This document shows positions 8,858-19,017 of a DNA stretch of 50,289 bases, in pieces. Every line of letters begins with the position of its first letter. The first letter of the stretch is position 1. This DNA is from Legionella drancourtii LLAP12. GTDB taxonomy: Bacteria; Pseudomonadota; Gammaproteobacteria; Legionellales; Legionellaceae. Made by a program: the position numbers and the translations under genes. The notes under the pieces are model-generated. The model was not told the DNA's origin. It did no database searches and was given only the letters and a program-made list of their open reading frames with translations. The stretch is from NCBI RefSeq assembly GCF_000162755.2, contig NZ_JH413796.1:1-50289 (forward strand). Direction: 5' to 3'.

Positions 8858-10426
8858 TCATCTTATTTTCCCCATGCTTGCTATTTTTGCCCCCTGTTTT
8901 AAGGTTTCAACACCCGAGCTTGCTACCTGATTGCTGTGTTGAGCGGCATTCTCGACTAAACCCGCAAGTCCTGCGCCTGCCTCACCACCAAAATGACTCG
9001 ACAGTTTCAAGAGCAACATGGGTGCGATAAAGTAAAACAAGACCGCCATATTGCGCATGGCTGCAATCGCATCGTTCTGACCTAATGGATCGAGCACACT
9101 GCGCTCTACAAACCCGACTAAATGCCAAAGGTATTGCAGGAAAATCGTCATGATAAACAAAGCACATAAACTGCCTAATGCTTTAGGGTTATAACCACTT
9201 AAAGCCAAAACGACAGGAGTCAGTATAATCAAGAAAAAATAAAGAAAAGCCTGCATGACTGGTAGCGTTTGCATGATGGCTTCACGCTTTAATGGGGTTG
9301 ATGTCCATGATTTAGTCCACTGTCCGATGTTGACCAGCCCATGAGACAGTGCGCCACCTAAAGCTCCATTGGTATTATTCATCAGGTTTTTAACGCTATT
9401 GGCCTGTACATCACGGCTGTCATTAAGCAACATCTTAGCAATATATTCTTCTGAGCTAAGTTGTGAACCCCAGGCTTTTGGATGATTTTTTTTAAAGGTG
9501 CGTACTCTCTCCAAGACAGCAAAGTAGTTAAGATGACTGTCAAAAACACTCGCGTTGTTGGCTACCAGTACCAGATCATTTCTTAGTTTTTTCCACCATT
9601 GATTGCAAGTGGGATAGCCATGCTCTGGTAAATGCTTTGCATCAATGTCCCCCCGTTCAGCTGCTTTTTCTAAATTTTTATTAGGCGCTTCGTTGAAGGT
9701 AAAACCTGGTACGGGCTGTCTGGCGTAAATCTTATCGTAATAAAGTGTTTGATATACTTTAGAGCCAACCCAAGTTAAATCCTCCTCACCACCGTATTTT
9801 TTTAAAATATCATCAACCTTTTTTTGATCGGGAGGCTCATTGTTATAACTGCTACGCGCTTCCAGAAAACACTGCCTATGAAATTTTAATGCTTGTTTGC
9901 GTACATCCGCAGGCAGATAAGTTGAGATTAAATCGCCTTCAATAGCCTGCAAACTGTCTGTGCAGCCAGTTACTCTCATCAATCCATAAGTGATACCTGA
10001 CATATAGTTTTGCAGAATAGCAAAGCCCACAGGCATTTTGACGTTGTTGGTTAATACATCAGCAAAGGCTTCATCGTAGGTTGTTCCTGTATCTTTGAGT
10101 GTTGATGTTTTTGCGTCACTTCCTTTTTTGATGCCACACATGGGTTTAAACGTCATGGCCTTTTCCTCTAACGGCACGCAAGGATAAATAAATATCCCAC
10201 AAATCAAAAAAGTTACAGCCAGCTCATAGAGGAAATGATTCAAGGCATGTTCTGCTGCATGATGTGTTGCACCACTTGGTGCTAGCACATTTTTTAGGAA
10301 ACGATACCCCACCATAAGAAAGCCCAGATATAACAATCCTGTCTGCCACAGGGCATTGAAAATAACCTCGTATTGTTGCCAGCCTAAATAGGTGGTGTAT
10401 AGCGACAAAGGGCTAAATACAATCAT
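8858..10426 (-). CDS. traG: TraG N-terminal-like mating-pair protein
   Basis: 522 residues from ATG 10426, chosen because AAGGAG lies 6 nt upstream. There are hydrophobic segments near the N-terminus (about 15-35 and 60-80), a long soluble loop with several cysteines, and three further hydrophobic segments after about residue 380 (VMQAFLYFFLIILTPVVLAL and following). This layout matches the TraG_N family of F- and ICE-type systems, which takes part in mating-pair stabilisation and pilus assembly. It is shorter than F TraG because the C-terminal exclusion domain is absent, as is normal for this ICE group. It overlaps the end of the TraH-like gene by a few bases around the ribosome site. Confidence 0.82.
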   Translation of the reverse strand: MIVFSPLSLYTTYLGWQQYEVIFNALWQTGLLYLGFLMVGYRFLKNVLAPSGATHHAAEHALNHFLYELAVTFLICGIFIYPCVPLEEKAMTFKPMCGIKKGSDAKTSTLKDTGTTYDEAFADVLTNNVKMPVGFAILQNYMSGITYGLMRVTGCTDSLQAIEGDLISTYLPADVRKQALKFHRQCFLEARSSYNNEPPDQKKVDDILKKYGGEEDLTWVGSKVYQTLYYDKIYARQPVPGFTFNEAPNKNLEKAAERGDIDAKHLPEHGYPTCNQWWKKLRNDLVLVANNASVFDSHLNYFAVLERVRTFKKNHPKAWGSQLSSEEYIAKMLLNDSRDVQANSVKNLMNNTNGALGGALSHGLVNIGQWTKSWTSTPLKREAIMQTLPVMQAFLYFFLIILTPVVLALSGYNPKALGSLCALFIMTIFLQYLWHLVGFVERSVLDPLGQNDAIAAMRNMAVLFYFIAPMLLLKLSSHFGGEAGAGLAGLVENAAQHSNQVASSGVETLKQGAKIASMGKIR

Positions 10427-10427
10427 C

Positions 10428-11807
10428 TCATGCTCCTTTCGCAGGTTTAACGTAGACCGCGCCATTTTTAACCTGTGATTGCTCATGATCATCACCAGGC
10501 AATCCTTTTGCGATGTCATTGCCTCGCAAATCCATGAGAAGACCTAACGTTTCAGTCATCATTTTTTTACGTACTTCATTTTCGAAAGCCAAAGAATGAA
10601 TATCGTCATCCAGTTTTTTTAAGGCGAACTTCACCATGTCTAAAGCGGGCTTTAAATTTTGCACTTCTTGTACCTGTGATCCTGCCTGTATCATGCGGCG
10701 CATCATTAAGGCTTTGTCTAGCATGTTTTGTACGGCAATTTCTTCTGCTAGTTTGGAAACGGTTAGGATTTGTTCTTCGCGTGGCATACGCTGAATGGTG
10801 ATGATGATTTCATCAGTAATCATCAAATTGGAGGCGCTGACCATTCTGAGTTTTTCCTCAGTCAGCGGCCATTGTCTGTCTACTAGATTCCATAGCGCTT
10901 TAGATACATTAGAGGTGCACGTATTAGAGCTGTCGCAGCTTTGCAATAATGCAGATAAACCAATGCCTGCTTTGGCATCATGCTTGGTTTTGTCTGCATC
11001 ATTCGCAGAACTCACATGAAGATCGCCTAATACTTTGACTGCCCACTGGCTTGCATCGGTGGGTGTTGGCCAGGTTTGAGTCATAGGTGTTCTAGTGTCT
11101 GGTTTCTTATCGTTATTAAGCGGTTTTCGGTTTAATAAAATGTTATAACCAGCAATCACTACGTCATTAATGACTTTGATCGGACGTTGATATTTCCCGC
11201 CCGCATTGCCACTTTCTTGACCTATCCAGGGCAGTCCGTATTCATCTCGTTTTTGGGCAATGCTTTTCGCTGTGGAAGTCACATCGACATTTTGGGTTTT
11301 TGCACGTTTAGCTGCCTCAAGCCAACCCTGACTATCTGAGACAGACAACATGCTTTCCATTGGCGATTGGCCTTCTTCCAATGTCTTTTTTACATCCTGA
11401 CAATCTTTAACTTTGACGCTAAATTCATTTTGCGCATAAGCTGCGGTATTTTGCAGTACGTTATAAAGAGCGGGCATGGACTGTTGCAGTTTATAAAGTG
11501 GAAAACCAGCCACTGAACCCTTGAGATTATCAATAATCCCACCTGGAATATTCATGGCAGAGGATTTCATATCCTGAAAAGTATTGGTAATGGATACTAC
11601 CGGATTGAATCCGCTACAGGTAAAACCTAGTCGTCCATCGACGATACCACCAATAGTAAGCGTTTGATCATTATTAACAGGAGGTATATAAAGATTGGAT
11701 GAACCACCCAGTTTGTAATAATAATCCGATTCATTGGGCATAAACGAGGTTGCCAGCAGGGTTTGAGGCAATAGTAGTGCCAGTAAAGAAAGAGACAGTT
11801 TTTGCAT
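10428..11807 (-). CDS. TraH-like ICE protein (TIGR03755 / PFL_4711 type)
   Basis: 459 residues with AGGAG 6 nt before ATG 11807. A signal peptide (MQKLSLSLLALLLPQTLLA) is followed by YYKLGGSSNL, the typical beginning of the mature protein in this family, and a conserved FTCSGFNP segment. The exported protein is thought to act in the outer-membrane/periplasmic part of the mating-pair apparatus like F TraH. It follows the TraU-like gene with 2 nt between them, the standard order TraU-TraH-TraG of these elements. Confidence 0.85.
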   Translation of the reverse strand: MQKLSLSLLALLLPQTLLATSFMPNESDYYYKLGGSSNLYIPPVNNDQTLTIGGIVDGRLGFTCSGFNPVVSITNTFQDMKSSAMNIPGGIIDNLKGSVAGFPLYKLQQSMPALYNVLQNTAAYAQNEFSVKVKDCQDVKKTLEEGQSPMESMLSVSDSQGWLEAAKRAKTQNVDVTSTAKSIAQKRDEYGLPWIGQESGNAGGKYQRPIKVINDVVIAGYNILLNRKPLNNDKKPDTRTPMTQTWPTPTDASQWAVKVLGDLHVSSANDADKTKHDAKAGIGLSALLQSCDSSNTCTSNVSKALWNLVDRQWPLTEEKLRMVSASNLMITDEIIITIQRMPREEQILTVSKLAEEIAVQNMLDKALMMRRMIQAGSQVQEVQNLKPALDMVKFALKKLDDDIHSLAFENEVRKKMMTETLGLLMDLRGNDIAKGLPGDDHEQSQVKNGAVYVKPAKGA

Positions 11808-11809
11808 CG

Positions 11810-12877
11810 TTAACTCCTAACGTTTTTGAGGAAACCCACTTTGGGGAATGAAAGTGAGCGGATAAATTTCCCTTCATGTTGAATGCAGCCTCGGTATTTG
11901 CGCCAAATCACAAACACATAATTTCCATTTCCGGCTTGCTCATCTTCTATGCCCATATCAGTGGCATCATTGAAATTGATGTTGCGGTTTTTTGGGTAGA
12001 CCTCTTGCCAAATGATGTTTTTGTTGTGTGCATCAAATATCACATTAGATACCACGCAATTAGGACCACAGGCATTGTTGGTACTTTGAGTCACATGAAG
12101 GCTGTTTTTATTGGTGACAATGTCAGCGGCATGTAAGGCCGCGACCATAGAGGCTCTAAATCGTGAGGGGTGAGTCACTCGCATCAATCTTGGGATTTCA
12201 TGCCCCCAGATTTGGGTTGTGCTGCCAATATCGTGGTTAAATAGCAAATGAGGATGGGTGGCCATATAAGCAATTTCAGCTAATTCTGTGCGATCTGATA
12301 CTGCATCGGCTTCGCTTAAATAGTAGGGGTATCCAAAACGTGTTTCAGGTTTATGTGATAGATACGGTAAACGATACAAACCAGCTGGACTACCAATAAC
12401 ATCCACAACACGTGTACGTTCTTCATTCATGTGCATGGCATTGGTTTGGCCAGCAGCATCACCAAAACCTAGTTCTGAACCAGTCGCTAATTTATAGGCT
12501 TTCTGATACAGCGCTTGGCTTGCTGGATTTTCATAAAGAGCTTTTGCCTCAATCCAGGGATTGGTTTCAGGGCGATTGGCCACAGTGACAATCAAATCCG
12601 GCATGAATTGTTCTATCGCAGGAACGGCCACCAGTTTAGGAGGAAATCTCCCTACCGCCCAAGTGCAAGAGCCGATCACTTTATAGTGGCTGTTGCTAAA
12701 GAGTTTGCTTAAAACTTTAGTTGCAATACCAAAACTGCTGATAGAGTGAGGAGGCTCTATACTCTCTGTTGCATGAAGATTGGTGCTAATCATCATAGAA
12801 ACAAGCATCATTGTTTTGACTTTGTTTTTTGTTCTCAAGTTGTTCCGCAATAAGTTCAGCAGCTTTAAGGACATCAT
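11810..12877 (-). CDS. TraU-like ICE protein (TIGR03756 / PFL_4710 type)
   Basis: About 355 residues. Exported proteins of this family are needed for DNA transfer in F-like systems. Recognisable parts are GSCTWAVGRFPPKL near the N-terminus, many conserved cysteines, AALHAADIV, and FVIWRKYRGC near the end. The start at 12877 has GGAG 7 nt upstream but gives a long basic leader before the hydrophobic segment; ATG 12811 gives a shorter leader with a weak ribosome site. Either start lies inside the end of the VirB4 gene (91 or 26 nt overlap). The thioredoxin-like gene (TIGR03757 type) usually found before it is missing. Confidence 0.85.
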   Translation of the reverse strand: MMSLKLLNLLRNNLRTKNKVKTMMLVSMMISTNLHATESIEPPHSISSFGIATKVLSKLFSNSHYKVIGSCTWAVGRFPPKLVAVPAIEQFMPDLIVTVANRPETNPWIEAKALYENPASQALYQKAYKLATGSELGFGDAAGQTNAMHMNEERTRVVDVIGSPAGLYRLPYLSHKPETRFGYPYYLSEADAVSDRTELAEIAYMATHPHLLFNHDIGSTTQIWGHEIPRLMRVTHPSRFRASMVAALHAADIVTNKNSLHVTQSTNNACGPNCVVSNVIFDAHNKNIIWQEVYPKNRNINFNDATDMGIEDEQAGNGNYVFVIWRKYRGCIQHEGKFIRSLSFPKVGFLKNVRS

Positions 12878-15564
12878 GTTCTTTCTCCAAGGCATAACGT
12901 TCTGCTTTTTCTGATTTTTCATTCATAAGAAGGGCAAGCAGGTAACGGGGTGGAATGACACGAAATAATCCTTGATAACGTGAACCTAACAAGACCGCTT
13001 CCGCATATAAGCCTTTTTGTGAATCAATGTCCCTGATTAAGTCTTCTTGTTGCGGAGTTAACTGTTTAAATTGTTTGACGTCATTAATTTCTTTTTCATC
13101 CAGACCTAATAAAATCCAGGTTTCAATCAGCGATAAAATTTTGGTGGCTTTTTCTGAGTTCATATCGGTGACGTTTTGCGTAATGGCAACAAGCCACAAT
13201 CCGAGTTTTCTTGCGACTTTCGCTACCAAAAGACAGCTGGTGACAACGGAGGGAATTTGAAATTGCAGATGTGATTCGTCAATAAAGAGAAAGGTAGGTC
13301 TGTTATCGTTTTGGGTTGCCTCTGCCATAGCCAGAATTCGAGGCAATAGAGACACCATAACCAAAGCCAGTTTTCCGGTATCGTCTTTAATGGCTGAAAT
13401 ATCAATGTGGAAAATATCAAAGTCGCCTAAGGGCTCTGTTGGCACATTAAAAAAGCGTGATTTGGCACTATTAATTACATAGCTGTTCAAGCGGTCATGC
13501 ATATCCAGAATACGGTCTTTTTTGCGGGCAACCGTTTCTAGTTCTATTCGCCGTTTAAAAGCGGCGACCACATGCTCAGTCAACATTTGTGGCACATCAT
13601 TGTTGAATGAAGTTAAAATAGCATCGCTTAATACTTCAATTAAGAGTGTTTCATCCGCCAAGGTAAATTGCTCTTCTTCCAATGCATTGGCTTCGGTAAT
13701 CATCGTCCGTAAAGCTAAAGCAAGCTCTGCCAAATAGCTTTGTGAACCTTCATCATTGGCAAATTCGCTCACATTGGCTGGTTGTGCAAGATTCCCTTTT
13801 AATTCCATCATTTTTTGAGCAATGCGAGCTGCTTCTGCTGCGTTTAAATTGTCGCTGAGTTCAGGAATTGCTTTGTATGCCTCACAAAATGGATTTAACG
13901 GAACTGCTTCACCTTTTTTTATTGCTGAGTAACAACTGCTTGGTTTTTTTTGCCATGAGCTTTGGCGTGAATGAGCATACGATCAAAGGAGTTACCCATT
14001 TCAAAAAGAATGATGCGTGCATTTTTGGTGGCCATAAGAGAATTAATCATCCAGCCTGTAGCCACTGATTTACCGCCACCCGAATTGGCAAATAATGCCA
14101 TATGGGAGTTTTGGCTGATAAAATCATGATGCAAGACATCAAACAGCACTGGTTCTCCCAAGCGGTTAAAAAGGTGAAGCAGGGCAGGTGTCTTGCACCT
14201 TGATTACGGCCATAAACGGGCAGCAGTGCTGCCAATTCTGAGGCATACATCAGCCTGTCAAAACGTAAATACTGACGAGCGTATTGAGGGATAAAATTAA
14301 AAGGCAAGGCATTCAAATAACTGTTCATTGGGTGAAGGTCAAAACAGGAAGGAATCAAAGGCATTTTGGCTTCAATAAATAAGTCCTTGAGTTCTTTTTC
14401 AATCTGAAGAGCTTCTTCGTTTGTTTGAGCGCGATAAAATATGGCCTGATTGACCCAAAATAAACGATTTCCCATAGACAGTTCATCGCGTGCTGTTTTG
14501 ATATCCTCTCTGACTTGCTGTGGCTTAAGACTGGTTCCAACAATTCCTTTTTCCAGACGCATCAAATGAGCATCCAAAGTTTCATCATTACCAAAGGTAA
14601 CTTGGATGGTATAGGTTGCTCCCTCTGGTAATTTATCCAGCAAAGCATATCGGTGCTTCGGATTGGCTTGAGATTTCTCACGAGAAATAAGCCCAATTTC
14701 GGGTGCTTCTTTTAATCCATCAACATACAAAATACGTTGATGAGTGCCATCAAAAATGAAGCCTTGCTCAGCACTTTGAGGTTCATGAAACAAAACATTC
14801 TGGCTTAAACTGTATCCGGCAGGTTTTTTGTTTGTGGGATAAGGAAAGCGGCTCAGGATTTCCTCTGGATTAGAATTAAACCAGCGTACCCACCATTGAT
14901 AATAATCTTTTCCGGTTAGTCTTTTCAGTTGAAGCCCAGGTGATTTTAATTTGCTTTCAATTTGTGCGATGACTTCCTGATGCTCAATCAGGGCATTGTC
15001 GCGTGTTGTTTGGGTTTGTTGATATAAACGGTAAAACAAAACCCGTACCCGTCTTCGTCTGCCACGATAAGGCGCATCGGTTTTGGGATCAACAAACAAA
15101 CCATTCGGTCTGGTCATTTTGGAAAACAGATCATCAAGACGAGACAGATAATCACGGGTAAACGGTGTTGTGGCAATTTCTGGTGCAATGCTTTGTTGAA
15201 TATGATGAAGGACTGGTTTTAAACAATACTCGTCATTGACATACATTTGCATAATCCAGGGATCTTCCTTATGCAAAGGAACAACGGTTGCAAACGTATC
15301 TTTGATTTTGTTAAAGACAGCATTCAAATGTTCTTTGGAGGCTGCTTCTGCCGGAATACTGGCTAACTCAAAGCCTGAACCAATACTGATGCCGTCATTG
15401 AGTAAGAAGAGATTGAGTTCGTCATTAAAATCAACAATAGAAAGCATATCGGGAAATGACGGATTAGGGCTTTCAAATCTTTTTTTGATGCTTTGCTCTG
15501 TAAGCACAGCCAGGCTTTTCTTGCCTACCAGCCAATCACTTATTTGATTCACGAGTGATATCAT
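12786..15564 (-). pseudogene. VirB4-type conjugative ATPase (TIGR03744 / PFL_4706), split by two frameshifts
   Basis: Three consecutive pieces in three frames together make one ATPase of about 926 residues, the normal family length. Piece 1 (15564 to about 14186) holds the N-terminal half up to VYGRNQGARH. Piece 2 (about 14185-13921) carries Walker A NSGGGKS. Piece 3 (about 13919-12786) starts at KKGEAVPLNPF and carries Walker B FLFIDESH and the C-terminal ITQN motif. Each junction is repaired by restoring one base: near 14183-14188 (ACACC/TGCCC) and near 13920 beside an A7 run. The intact protein would energise pilus assembly at the inner membrane. With these deletions neither half could make a working ATPase, unless they are sequencing errors. 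Confidence 0.85.
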
Positions 15565-15573
15565 ACGCTCCCC

Positions 15574-15963
15574 TTAATAACGCTCAGAAGCCAGCGCAAA
15601 CTGGTTTTGCTTGTAAAGGAAAAATCCGGTGGTGTAGCCTGGCTTTAACAATTGCTCATCACCAATCAGTGCCACATGTGGAAACACGTAAATCGGAATT
15701 TGTGGGTTATCCAAAGGTTTGAATAAATTTTGAATCTCGTTGGATGCTTCTCTTGTATAACCTGCATAATTTACTGGTTTGGTCTGTCTTTTAGGTACAG
15801 ACCATCCAGGCATGGCATCGCCTAAGCTTTGTTGATACAGCTGACTTACAGTGAGTCCACCTTCGGGAATCGCTGTAGAGCTAATTGAGCTTGATGCACA
15901 AGAACTTAATATCAATGCACTACCTAAGGCTAAAATCGTGTGCAGTTTGTTGTAAATGGCCAT
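15574..15963 (-). CDS. ICE lipoprotein (TIGR03751-type, VirB7-like role)
   Basis: 129 residues from ATG 15963; the longer frame to 16074 only runs through the VirB10-like gene. A signal sequence ends in the lipobox LILSSC, so Cys becomes lipidated. The rest contains IPIYVFPHVALIGDEQLLK and PGYTTGFFLYKQNQFAL, typical of the short ICE lipoproteins between the VirB10-like and VirB4-like genes. It probably stabilises the outer-membrane core complex. The start overlaps the preceding gene by 44 nt. Confidence 0.82.
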   Translation of the reverse strand: MAIYNKLHTILALGSALILSSCASSSISSTAIPEGGLTVSQLYQQSLGDAMPGWSVPKRQTKPVNYAGYTREASNEIQNLFKPLDNPQIPIYVFPHVALIGDEQLLKPGYTTGFFLYKQNQFALASERY

Positions 15964-17224
15964 AATCCAATACCCTCCCATTGGTTTCTTTATCAAGGTT
16001 GATGGTTTGTGTGATGTGGAATGAAAGCTGTGTCGGTCTGTACCCGATAGACGCGGGCACAAAAACCATATCAAAGCTGCCCTGAATGTGTTTTTCGAGC
16101 CAATCGCCTGCTTTAACTGTTCCCTGAGACAAGGCCCCGCCTAAAGCATAGTTACCCATTGAACCCGTAGGTGTTCCGGTCGCGCCATTGGCATTGGCGG
16201 TATAAGTCATTTGCCATTGAGACAGTGCATTGCCAAAACCTTTAATGCCATCTGATGCCATCAATGCGGCTAATACCCTGGGGGCATTGGTGAAATATTG
16301 GCCTTTGATGCAGGGATTGCCAAATGCGGTGGTGAGGTAGCCCAAACTTTCGTTATTGACCATCTCGGTAGTGCCAGTCATTTGCTCTTTGCCCACAGTA
16401 ACAAAATGCCCGTCATCAAAGACAAACAAGGCAGAAGTCACATAGGCACGGACACAACTGATATTATCCAAAAAAGAACCTACACCTATGGCATAACCAT
16501 TGACTTTCATCCCTGCAATATTCGGTGGCAAAGGAATACCATTGGCTGCCATTAAATCGCCACGGTTAATGATGGCTGAAAAAGGAAAAAGAGGTTGCAT
16601 TAACTTTCCCTCAACAGGTACTTCGCCGATTAATGCCGATAGCAGAGTGGTTCGCCCCAGATCAGAGCCTGCTGGAATGGTGTAATAAGGAATGTTTTTT
16701 TTATCATTGTTACTGGATTGAGTAGTTTTGTTTCTTTGAGTGAGTTTCTGGTGTTTTTTCTTAATACGATTCCAATAAGCCAGCTCGTTAGGATTGCCTT
16801 CTTGTTTCATCAACAGCAAATCAATATCTTTAACGTCTTGCTCCTTCGGTGAGTTGTTTTCTCCATTAACTGTATAAGATGGCTGTTCTTGCTGGCTCTC
16901 TTGATTGTTCTTGAAACGAGCCAACTCCTCCTTCAATGTTTCAATTTCCTTGATCACTTCAGAAGGATAAGTCGCTGGCACCTCCGAGTTTTGACGTTTT
17001 AATGCTTCAATGTTTGCCAGTTTCTTTTCTGTTTCCTGTAGTCTTGCTGCGACATCTCGAATGTTGTCATTAAACTGGCTGGCAATGGCCTCATTTAAGT
17101 TATTGGGATCTTTATGTTGCTGCTCTGATGTTTCACTCTCATGGTGACTGCTGTTCATCATTACGAGTGCTACTACAGTAATTACCGCGCCGGTTAATAC
17201 TTTAAGTCCAGTATTCTTTTTCAT
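15920..17224 (-). CDS. VirB10/TraB-like ICE protein (TIGR03752 / PFL_4705 type)
   Basis: 434 residues: one N-terminal membrane segment (VLTGAVITVVALVMMN), a long predicted coiled coil (about 45-130), then a beta-rich domain beginning around YYTIPAGSDLGRTTLLSALIG, the typical TraB/VirB10 region. Further marks are GYAIGVGSFLDNISCVRAYV and a C-terminal GNYALGGALSQG. The protein is expected to span the periplasm and link the inner-membrane complex to the outer-membrane pore. Its start overlaps the stop of the VirB9-like gene by 4 nt (ATGA), indicating translational coupling. Confidence 0.87.
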   Translation of the reverse strand: MKKNTGLKVLTGAVITVVALVMMNSSHHESETSEQQHKDPNNLNEAIASQFNDNIRDVAARLQETEKKLANIEALKRQNSEVPATYPSEVIKEIETLKEELARFKNNQESQQEQPSYTVNGENNSPKEQDVKDIDLLLMKQEGNPNELAYWNRIKKKHQKLTQRNKTTQSSNNDKKNIPYYTIPAGSDLGRTTLLSALIGEVPVEGKLMQPLFPFSAIINRGDLMAANGIPLPPNIAGMKVNGYAIGVGSFLDNISCVRAYVTSALFVFDDGHFVTVGKEQMTGTTEMVNNESLGYLTTAFGNPCIKGQYFTNAPRVLAALMASDGIKGFGNALSQWQMTYTANANGATGTPTGSMGNYALGGALSQGTVKAGDWLEKHIQGSFDMVFVPASIGYRPTQLSFHITQTINLDKETNGRVLDYGHLQQTAHDFSLR

Positions 17225-18006
17225 CGTACATACTCCCGACCAGAGGCTAATGCCGTGCTAAATGGTCTGTCTGATACCAGAAATACAGTAGTAGTATCTT
17301 CTTTCCCACGAGGTGCTAACGTATTGGTGGGATAAAAGGTTGCGGTTTGCCAATTACCGGTCATTTGACGAGGATCGACTATCATCTCCTTGTTAAGAAG
17401 ATTTTTTAATTCCACCGCAGTGACATAAAAAGAGCCGCCATGCCATGAAATGAGTGGCCTTGCTTCAATACTTGCTCCATAAAAAAGGCTAATCTGTTTT
17501 CTAGTTTGCATGGGAATACGCCCTATGCCCTCAGGAATAACCAACAATCTTTGTGGGGCATATAATGATTGAATGGCAAAACGAGTCAGCGTTACGGCAT
17601 TCAAGTCCAGAGGGTTACTTATTTCTTCTGTGGGCTTGGTGTTGTCTTCTTTAGTTTCCAAGAGAATATCGACTGGCTTAACATCATGTGCTTTGTCATT
17701 AACGTTTAAGCTTAAAATAATGACCTCGCCTTGAGGCATTAACTGCACCAAAAGCCGTTTGTTTTGAAAAGCTTCTTTGCCTTTTAAGTACAAAGTATCT
17801 TGGACTTTTAAAACCGCAATTTTGTCAGCAGCTTCATTATCTATGATGCTTATTGCTTGTGGAAAGTGCACCAACCGTTCTTCATTTAAAGGGAGTTCAA
17901 GTGGAATAGGTGTTTTATCCCACAAGACATGCTCTGCATTAAGTGCCAATGCGTGCTGACTCACGCTCAAGACAAGCAAGGCCAATAACCATTTACCTGT
18001 TTTCAT
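17221..18006 (-). CDS. VirB9/TraK-like ICE protein (TIGR03749 / DUF3438)
   Basis: 261 residues with a clear signal peptide (MKTGKWLLALLVLSVSQHALA) and a beta-rich body. SLYAPQRLLVIP in the middle and TFYPTNTLAPRG near the end match the DUF3438 family, thought to be the VirB9/TraK counterpart in the outer-membrane core complex. The start lies 14 nt inside the end of the VirB8-like gene and the stop overlaps the VirB10-like gene by 4 nt. Confidence 0.85.
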   Translation of the reverse strand: MKTGKWLLALLVLSVSQHALALNAEHVLWDKTPIPLELPLNEERLVHFPQAISIIDNEAADKIAVLKVQDTLYLKGKEAFQNKRLLVQLMPQGEVIILSLNVNDKAHDVKPVDILLETKEDNTKPTEEISNPLDLNAVTLTRFAIQSLYAPQRLLVIPEGIGRIPMQTRKQISLFYGASIEARPLISWHGGSFYVTAVELKNLLNKEMIVDPRQMTGNWQTATFYPTNTLAPRGKEDTTTVFLVSDRPFSTALASGREYVR

Positions 18007-18655
18007 GTTGTGTACCTCCTAAATCAGTTGCCAATAAATCATTAACCAGAACCTCTGGCTGGGTATAACCATCCAAAGCCAATTGAAAAGGATTTTGAAG
18101 ACGCGACAGATCGACCTTGACTACACGCACATGGTAATCAACCACTTTGTCAGCAATGACCATCGGGCTATCGTCTTTAAGTCTTTGAGTCATGCGTAAA
18201 ACCAGATGAACTTCCCATGTGTTATTTCCTAAAGGCTTCACATCATCGTCTTCCATAAAGCGATACAAACTGGCTACTTGCACTCGATCAAAAAGCTGAG
18301 CATCTTTATAGGCGTTTAATGTTTTATTCATTAATGCCTGATGGCGTGCTGTGAAATAGTAATGAAATCCTGAAAGATTATTGGCAAACTCTGTTTTTCC
18401 ACCGTTTGACCAGGTGTTTATCGTAGGCAAAAGGGTTGCAACAAAACCTTGCACGTACTCTTTAGATATTTGGTTTTCCTTGATTAAACCGCCATTGGCG
18501 CTCATTATAGGAGTTAACCAAAACTCAAAACGTTTTGGCATGTTGGCAAGCGTTGTAATCAGTCCTGCCACAATCAGAATGAGGACTGCAACAAAGGCAA
18601 GCAACAAGCGATTGATATGATTTAAACTGTCTACTTTTTTCCAATAATGAAACAT
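17993..18655 (-). CDS. VirB8/TraE-like inner-membrane protein (TIGR03746 / DUF2895)
   Basis: 220 residues: a short cytoplasmic N-terminus with LNHINRLLLAF, one membrane helix (about 15-38), then a periplasmic domain. Those features, the family size, and the position between the DUF3487 and DUF3438 genes identify DUF2895. These proteins act as the VirB8-like scaffold of the inner-membrane complex. GNNTWEVHLVLRMTQRL fits the conserved beta-strand region. Three nt separate it from the preceding gene. Confidence 0.85.
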   Translation of the reverse strand: MFHYWKKVDSLNHINRLLLAFVAVLILIVAGLITTLANMPKRFEFWLTPIMSANGGLIKENQISKEYVQGFVATLLPTINTWSNGGKTEFANNLSGFHYYFTARHQALMNKTLNAYKDAQLFDRVQVASLYRFMEDDDVKPLGNNTWEVHLVLRMTQRLKDDSPMVIADKVVDYHVRVVKVDLSRLQNPFQLALDGYTQPEVLVNDLLATDLGGTQHENR

Positions 18656-18658
18656 GAA

Positions 18659-19009
18659 TTACCTCACTAGTTTGGATTTTTGCCAGACACCAATATGATG
18701 AAGATAGGGCGAGCGTTTTAATCCCCAATGCGCTAATAGCAGCAGGGTCTTTTTCATCAAATAACCATGAGGTTTTCCTGCTTTAATCGATGCCGCACGT
18801 TTGGGGCAAAAGGTAATGGAGACAATAAACCCCACGATGAAACCAACACAGCCACAAGCCAGTGGATAATCAATCAAAAGACCAGCTAAAGAGAACAAAA
18901 TACTAATGACTGGTGTTGTAACTAGTACTATCCAAAATAACTCTCTTAGGCTTAATCCTTTATAAGCCTCATAATCGTGAGACAGGTGGCGTGAGGATGG
19001 TTGGTTCAT
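18659..19009 (-). CDS. VirB3-like small membrane protein (TIGR03750 / DUF3487)
   Basis: 116 residues. YKGLSLRELFWIV near the N-terminus precedes two membrane helices (about 26-66), and KPHGYLMKK follows, corresponding to the conserved KGRPxGYL-type segment of DUF3487. Members are thought to act like VirB3, anchoring the VirB4 ATPase at the membrane. Order and spacing match other ICEs of this group. Confidence 0.82.
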   Translation of the reverse strand: MNQPSSRHLSHDYEAYKGLSLRELFWIVLVTTPVISILFSLAGLLIDYPLACGCVGFIVGFIVSITFCPKRAASIKAGKPHGYLMKKTLLLLAHWGLKRSPYLHHIGVWQKSKLVR

Positions 19010-19017
19010 AACGCCTC

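Noticed and set aside
11876-12136. + strand frame opposite the TraU-like gene
   Set aside because: Lies wholly within a well-supported coding gene and has no independent support.
13944-13951. A8 run (minus strand) as the second VirB4 frameshift or a slippage site
   Set aside because: Shifting here gives a frame that meets a stop a few codons later. A single missing base near 13920 joins the two frames directly and keeps the protein similar to the family.
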